A stretch of 9,768 bases of DNA from an uncultured Verrucomicrobiales bacterium (GTDB lineage Bacteria; Verrucomicrobiota; Verrucomicrobiia; Limisphaerales; JACDHS01), in NCBI GenBank assembly GCA_937983475.1, contig CALJZV010000454.1, positions 1 to 9,768 on the forward strand, written 5' to 3'. A program made the position numbers and the translations under genes. A model generated the notes under the pieces. It was given only the letters and a program-made list of their open reading frames with translations. It did no database searches and had not been told where the DNA came from. The first letter of the stretch is position 1. Every line of letters begins with the position of its first letter. Positions 6,100 to 9,768 of this stretch are shown in pieces.

Positions 6100-8271
6100 T
6101 CACACTCCGGAGGAGACGCGCGGCCTTTGTGGCGGTTGCCGCAACACTTTGACCTTGGGATACGCCTTGGGCGCGGACGCGGCGGCGGGGGAAAGCGCTT
6201 CGCATCGGGTGGCGCGCTGGACGAATTCCATCTGGCTGCGCCTTGATGGCTGGCCTGTCTTCACCCGTGGGCGCGAGTAGGAACCGTCGGCATTGAGATG
6301 CCACGCCTTTGTGGTGTCAGCGAGGTAGGTGGCCAAAATGTCATCGAGAATAACTTGGCGAAGATTGCCGTCCTCAATGGGAAACACCACTTCGATGCGG
6401 CGGAAAAAGTTCCGGGGCATCCAGTCCGCGCTGCTGATAAATAGCTCGGGCTGGCAGGCGTTTTCAAAATAAAAAACGCGGCTGTGCTCCAAAAAACGGT
6501 CCACGATGCTGCGCACGGTGATGTTCTCGCTGATGCCCTTGAGCTTGGGCCGCAGGCAGCAGATGCCGCGGACAATCAGTTCGATTTTCACCCCGGCCTG
6601 CGAAGCGCGGTACAGCGCGTGGATGACTTCCCGGTCCACGAGCGAATTCATCTTGGCAACGATCCGGGCGGGAAGACCCTTGCGGGCATTTTCGGTTTCG
6701 CGGGCGATCAGTTCCAAAATGCGGCGGTGCAAATCAAACGGCGCCACCTGTAGTTTGCGCATTCCCTGGAACTGGCAGACACCCGTCAGCAAATTAAACA
6801 AGTTGGTGGCGTCCTCGCCAAAGTCCGGACGGCAGGTCAGCAGCCCGATGTCGGTGTAAATCTTTGACGTCGTCGGGTTGTAATTGCCGGTGCTCAAGTG
6901 AACGTAGCGGCGAATGGTGTCCTCATCCCTGCGGACCACGAGGCACATTTTCCCGTGAATCTTGTAGCCAACCAGCCCGTAAAGGACATGGACCCCGGCC
7001 TGCTCGAGCTTTTGCGCCCAGCGGATGTTGTTGGCTTCGTCAAAGCGCGCCTTGAGTTCGACTACCGCTGTGACCTGCTTGCCGTTTCGCACCGCGTCCA
7101 TCAGCGCGCCGACGATCTGCGGGTCGCCGCCGGTGCGGTAGAGGGTCTGCTTGATGGCCAGCACATTGGGGTCGTTCGCAGCCTGCTGGAGAAAGTCCAC
7201 GACGCTGCTGAAATTGTCGTAGGGATGATGCAACAGGATATCCCGCTCACGGATGGCTTCGAACAGGTCGCCTTGGTCCCGAAGCGCCTTGGCGGCGGGC
7301 GCAACGAACGGAGCATCCCTCAATTCGGGCGAATGATCCCCCTCGCACAACGCCATGAGCCGAATTGGATTCAATGGGCCGTCAATGACGTAAAGGTCGT
7401 CCTCCTCCAGTTGGAGCTGTTCCAACAGCAGTTCGCGAATGTCCAGCGGACAGTCCTTTTCCACCTCCAGGCGCACGGCAGCGCCCTTGCGCCGGTTGTG
7501 CAACTCCGCCTCCACAGCGTGGAGCAAATTGGCCGCTTCCTCCTCCTCGATGTAAAGCTCGCTGTTGCGCGTGACCCGGAACAACCAGTGCCCCAGAAGT
7601 TTGGTGCCGGGAAACAAATCGGCCAGATAATGTCCGATCAGTTTTCCCAAAAACACATACTCGCGGCGGGAATCATTCCGGGGAAGTTGCACCAATCGGG
7701 GGAGAATGCGCGGCACCTGCACGATGGCCAGTCTCCGTCGGGGTTCGCCCTCTTCGGTGATCTCTAGCTGGACAATCAAGTTCAGCGACTTGTTGAGCAG
7801 TTGCGGAAACGGATGCGCCGGATCGAGCCCCAAGGGCGTGAGCACCGGTCGCACCTGTGTGAAATAAAAGTTTTCCAGCCACTTGCGGTCGGCCGGGTCC
7901 AGGTCGGGCACTTCCAGAAAATTAATGCGATGCTCAGCCAGCGCGGGAGTCAGTTCGTCGCGCCAACAGGCATATTGCCGCTCCACAAGCTGGCGGACTC
8001 GCCGGTGAATCGCCCGGAGATTTTCGGTGGCGGTCAGCCCGTCGGGACTCTGCTCCACGATGTCGCTTTCGCGCTGCTGCTTGAGGCCGGCCACGCGGAT
8101 TTCAAAAAACTCGTCCAGGTTGCTGCTGAAAATGCAAAAAAACTTCACCCGCTCCAGAAGGGGAGTCTTGCGGTCCAAGGCCTCATGAAGCACCCGCTGG
8201 TTGAACTCCAGCCAGCTCAGTTCACGGTTGATGAAATGTTGGGGACCGAATTTTGTCGCGTTTGCCGCCAT
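6100..8271 (-). CDS. ppk1: Polyphosphate kinase 1
   Basis: Ppk1 reversibly transfers the terminal phosphate of ATP to inorganic polyphosphate through a phosphohistidine. From the chosen start the protein has 723 residues. Domains in order: N domain (FINRELSWLEFNQRVLHEA at 13-31, FSSNLDEFFEIRVAGL at 48-63), a head region, then two phospholipase-D-like C domains. The catalytic region holds GYKIHGK with His439, equivalent to the phosphorylated His435 of E. coli, and YVHLSTGNYNPTTSKIYTD with His458. The second conserved histidine, His596 in FLEHSRVFYFEN, corresponds to E. coli His592. ISSADWMPRNFFRR (612-625) and FPIED complete the fold. The frame stays open upstream to a GTG at 8367 and an ATG at 8289; ATG 8271 is preferred because homologs begin just before the INRELSWLEFN block. 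About 35 basic, proline-rich residues extend past the usual C-terminus. It is divergent from nuoB. Confidence 0.95.
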   Translation of the reverse strand: MAANATKFGPQHFINRELSWLEFNQRVLHEALDRKTPLLERVKFFCIFSSNLDEFFEIRVAGLKQQRESDIVEQSPDGLTATENLRAIHRRVRQLVERQYACWRDELTPALAEHRINFLEVPDLDPADRKWLENFYFTQVRPVLTPLGLDPAHPFPQLLNKSLNLIVQLEITEEGEPRRRLAIVQVPRILPRLVQLPRNDSRREYVFLGKLIGHYLADLFPGTKLLGHWLFRVTRNSELYIEEEEAANLLHAVEAELHNRRKGAAVRLEVEKDCPLDIRELLLEQLQLEEDDLYVIDGPLNPIRLMALCEGDHSPELRDAPFVAPAAKALRDQGDLFEAIRERDILLHHPYDNFSSVVDFLQQAANDPNVLAIKQTLYRTGGDPQIVGALMDAVRNGKQVTAVVELKARFDEANNIRWAQKLEQAGVHVLYGLVGYKIHGKMCLVVRRDEDTIRRYVHLSTGNYNPTTSKIYTDIGLLTCRPDFGEDATNLFNLLTGVCQFQGMRKLQVAPFDLHRRILELIARETENARKGLPARIVAKMNSLVDREVIHALYRASQAGVKIELIVRGICCLRPKLKGISENITVRSIVDRFLEHSRVFYFENACQPELFISSADWMPRNFFRRIEVVFPIEDGNLRQVILDDILATYLADTTKAWHLNADGSYSRPRVKTGQPSRRSQMEFVQRATRCEALSPAAASAPKAYPKVKVLRQPPQRPRVSSGV

Positions 8272-8351
8272 AGCCAAGGCGCGGAACATAGCCCCAGTGC
8301 GAACTACAAGCCAGCGGCAAATATGGCGGCTTGAAAACCGCAACCGGGAGC

Positions 8352-8369
8352 TTGTGAAAAAAATCACAA
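8352..8369. promoter_or_regulatory. CRP/FNR-family-like operator between ppk1 and nuoB
   Basis: TTGTGA-A6-TCACAA is a perfect 6+6 bp palindrome with a 6-nt centre. Its core, TGTGA-N6-TCACA (8353-8368), is identical to the E. coli CRP consensus half-sites and spacing. It stands in the 172-nt divergent intergenic region, 80 nt from the preferred ppk1 start and 74 nt from the nuoB start, so it could serve either promoter or both. It overlaps the GTG at 8367, one more reason not to start ppk1 there. FNR sites (TTGAT-N4-ATCAA) fit less well. No clear -35/-10 pair was found on either side; TTGCGT at 8375 and TTAAAT at 8402 are too far apart. Which regulator binds is unknown. Confidence 0.55.
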
Positions 8370-8443
8370 AGTGCTTGCGTCCCTCAACCGCCGCTGTTTA
8401 GTTAAATTTGTTTTCGCTGAAAAACAGCACAGCAGAGTTTTCC

Positions 8444-8980
8444 ATGAAAACCAGCGCCGAAATTGGCTACAACTCCAAGATCGAAGGCGACGTCATCCAC
8501 ACGAACCTGGACGCCGCCCTGAACTGGTTTCGCAAAAACTCCCTCTGGCCGATGCCCATGGGCCTAGCCTGCTGCGCCATTGAACTGATGGCCACAGGTG
8601 CCAGCCGGTTCGACATCTCCCGCTTTGGCGCCGAGGTCATGCGCTTTTCTCCCCGTCAATCCGACGTGATGATCGTGGCCGGAACTGTCACCTACAAAAT
8701 GGCGCTGGCCGTGCGCCGTATCTATGAGCAGATGCTCGAGCCAAAATGGGTCATCGCCATGGGAGCCTGCGCCTCCACCGGCGGCATGTACCGCAGCTAC
8801 GCGGTGTTGCAGGGCGTGGACAGCATCATTCCGGTGGACGTCTATGTTGCGGGGTGTCCGCCCCGTCCGGAGGCGCTTTTGGACGCCCTGATCCGGCTTC
8901 AGGGCAAAGTCTCCCGGGAACCGCTGGCCGGCCCGGGTTTCTCGGCGGCGGCGCGGCCCCGGTTTGCAGCGACGCAATAA
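8444..8980 (+). CDS. nuoB: NADH-quinone oxidoreductase subunit B (complex I)
   Basis: NuoB is the peripheral-arm subunit that holds the terminal [4Fe-4S] cluster N2 and passes electrons to quinone. The 178-residue protein has all four ligand cysteines: the tandem Cys43-Cys44 in MGLACCAIELMA, Cys109 in GACASTGGMY, and Cys138 in VAGCPPRPEAL. The conserved FDISRFG (57-62) and RQSDVMIVAGTVTYKMA (71-87) segments are intact. ATG 8444 is chosen because homologs start near MKTSAEIGYNSKIEGD. An in-frame TTG at 8408 would add 12 poorly conserved residues. Only a weak purine stretch (CAGAG) precedes the start. About 18 Ala/Arg/Pro-rich residues form the C-terminal tail. It is the first gene of the plus-strand operon, divergent from ppk1, with nuoC 86 nt downstream. 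The usual nuoA is not upstream. Confidence 0.96.
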   Translation: MKTSAEIGYNSKIEGDVIHTNLDAALNWFRKNSLWPMPMGLACCAIELMATGASRFDISRFGAEVMRFSPRQSDVMIVAGTVTYKMALAVRRIYEQMLEPKWVIAMGACASTGGMYRSYAVLQGVDSIIPVDVYVAGCPPRPEALLDALIRLQGKVSREPLAGPGFSAAARPRFAATQ

Positions 8981-8999
8981 CGAGGCACCCCACACAACC

Positions 9000-9059
9000 A
9001 TGAGCCCAACCAACACAACCCGCAAAGCGCAGCCCGCCTTTTTAATTCGCTTTTGGTAA
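9000..9059 (+). other. 19-codon ORF in the nuoB-nuoC spacer
   Basis: An ATG at 9000 opens a frame encoding MSPTNTTRKAQPAFLIRFW and stops at 9057-9059, 7 nt before the nuoC start. It has no Shine-Dalgarno sequence and no recognisable domain. It could be a translated leader coupling ribosomes into nuoC, or simply chance. The same spacer holds a weak 6-bp inverted repeat, AAAGCG (9024-9029) with CGCTTT (9048-9053), around an 18-nt loop, and an A/T-rich stretch next to nuoC. Confidence 0.2.
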
Positions 9060-9066
9060 ATTAAAA

Positions 9067-9738
9067 ATGTCCTCCAACGAATTAGCCCAGAAATTGCAAG
9101 CCCGGTTCGGGGAGCTGATCTCCGCGCCTGTGGAATTTCGCGGCGAATTGACCGTTCAGGTGGCCGATGCCGAGCGCATCGCCGAAGTCTGCGCCTTTGC
9201 CAAAAAAGATCTCGGCTTCGATTACCTGGTGGACGTGAGCAGCGTGGACAACTACGGCGATGACCCCCGCTGGACGGTGGTTTACCACCTTTACGGCTAC
9301 GGCCATCACTGCCATTTGCGGTTGAAAACCGACGTCAGCGAGGAAAAATCCGAGCTGCCGACCGTGAGCACCGTCTGGCGCACCGCCGACTGGCACGAGC
9401 GCGAAGCCTACGACATGATGGGCATCAAGTTCCGGGGACATCCGGACCTGCGGCGGATTTTGATGTGGGATGGCTATCCTTATTTCCCGTTGCGCAAGGA
9501 TTTTCCCCTGGCCGGCAAGCCCAGCCATGCCCCCGAAACCGCGTTCACCGACCCGGCTCCATTGGAAGGCGGGCCGTTTGTCACCATCGCGGGCGGCAAG
9601 GACACCATTGCGCGCGAGCCGCGGGTTCGCATTCCAGAGACGGATGCAATCGAATTGAACTCGCGCCTGGAGCGCCGGCAGGACATCAAGGAAACCCACG
9701 GCCACGCGCATGGGCCGGGGCCCATTGAGAAGCGTTGA
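9067..9738 (+). CDS. nuoC: NADH-quinone oxidoreductase subunit C (complex I, 30 kDa)
   Basis: NuoC is the 30-kDa-type peripheral-arm subunit that packs against NuoD and NuoB. The 223-residue protein carries the family signature WHEREAYDMMGIKFRGHPDLRRILM (109-133), followed by PYFPLRKDFPLAG (138-150). The N-terminal alpha/beta part (FDYLVDVSSVDNYG at 51-64, WTVVYHLYGYGHHCHLRLK) is also intact. It is a stand-alone NuoC, not the NuoCD fusion of enterobacteria. After the usual end of the domain it keeps about 70 more residues (PLEGGPFVTIAGGKDTIAREPR, then a His-rich HGHAHGPGP tail), longer than many bacterial NuoC proteins. The ATG lies in an A/T-rich context with no Shine-Dalgarno sequence. A probable nuoD start follows 4 nt after the stop. 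Confidence 0.96.
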   Translation: MSSNELAQKLQARFGELISAPVEFRGELTVQVADAERIAEVCAFAKKDLGFDYLVDVSSVDNYGDDPRWTVVYHLYGYGHHCHLRLKTDVSEEKSELPTVSTVWRTADWHEREAYDMMGIKFRGHPDLRRILMWDGYPYFPLRKDFPLAGKPSHAPETAFTDPAPLEGGPFVTIAGGKDTIAREPRVRIPETDAIELNSRLERRQDIKETHGHAHGPGPIEKR

Positions 9739-9742
9739 GAAG

Positions 9743-9768
9743 ATGATTGAGTCGTTGTCCGCTGAAAA
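9743..9768 (+). CDS. nuoD: Probable start of nuoD (3' truncated by window edge)
   Basis: An ATG 4 nt after the nuoC stop opens a frame (MIESLSAE) that runs to the window edge, with purine-rich GAGAAG directly before it. Eight residues are too few to identify a protein. The call rests on position: separate nuoC genes are almost always followed by nuoD, the 49-kDa subunit that forms the quinone site with NuoB. Confidence 0.5.

Noticed and set aside
6898..7767. A 289-codon open frame on the plus strand, antisense to ppk1
   Set aside because: It lies wholly inside the conserved Ppk1 coding sequence and has no recognisable motif.
8309..8333. Weak inverted repeat AAGCC...GGCTT upstream of ppk1
   Set aside because: Only 5 bp pair across a 15-nt interior, which is expected by chance at this base composition.
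8272..8367. N-terminal extension of ppk1 to the GTG at 8367 or the ATG at 8289
   Set aside because: The extra residues look unlike the family, the GTG lies within the CRP-like palindrome, and homologs begin just before the INRELSWLEFN block.
8352..8369. The TTGTGA/TCACAA palindrome read as a transcription terminator hairpin
   Set aside because: The stem is only 6 bp and A/T-rich, no U-tract follows on either strand, and it lies upstream of both neighbouring genes rather than after one.

Overview
The window looks like a bacterial chromosome segment from the Planctomycetota-Verrucomicrobiota group, most likely Verrucomicrobiota. The evidence is a Tat-exported DUF1501 protein paired with a planctomycete-type cytochrome (PSCyt1/DUF1549/DUF1553), a HpnA-type epimerase, moderately high GC, and weak or absent Shine-Dalgarno sequences in front of most genes. 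No rRNA, tRNA, CRISPR array, transposase or phage gene was seen. This placement is inferred from protein families and is not backed by a database search.

Layout. (1) 1-911, plus strand: the 3' part of a PadR-family repressor, followed 6 nt later by a small four-helix membrane protein. This is a typical regulator/target pair. (2) 918-1922, minus strand: a HpnA-like NAD-dependent sugar epimerase, convergent with the membrane protein. (3) 1923-2026: a non-coding gap with a candidate terminator and overlapping inverted repeats. (4) 2027-6017, minus strand: a two-gene unit in the order PSCyt1-DUF1549-DUF1553 cytochrome, then DUF1501 protein. Both are predicted to be exported. (5) 6100-8271, minus strand: polyphosphate kinase ppk1, which may read through into unit 4. 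(6) 8272-8443: a divergent intergenic region holding a perfect CRP-type palindrome, TGTGA-N6-TCACA. (7) 8444-9768, plus strand: the start of a respiratory complex I operon, nuoB, nuoC and probably the first codons of nuoD. No nuoA lies upstream.

Functional picture. Complex I (quinone reduction and proton pumping) and Ppk1 (ATP-linked polyphosphate storage) are divergently arranged around one candidate CRP/FNR-family operator, which suggests shared energy-status control. The DUF1549/DUF1501 pair is a widespread but poorly understood envelope system. Here its cytochrome member carries a jelly-roll-like, carbohydrate-binding-type insertion inside the DUF1553 region, the most distinctive feature of the window. 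Most of the rest is ordinary housekeeping sequence, and no clearly new mobile or defence system is visible.
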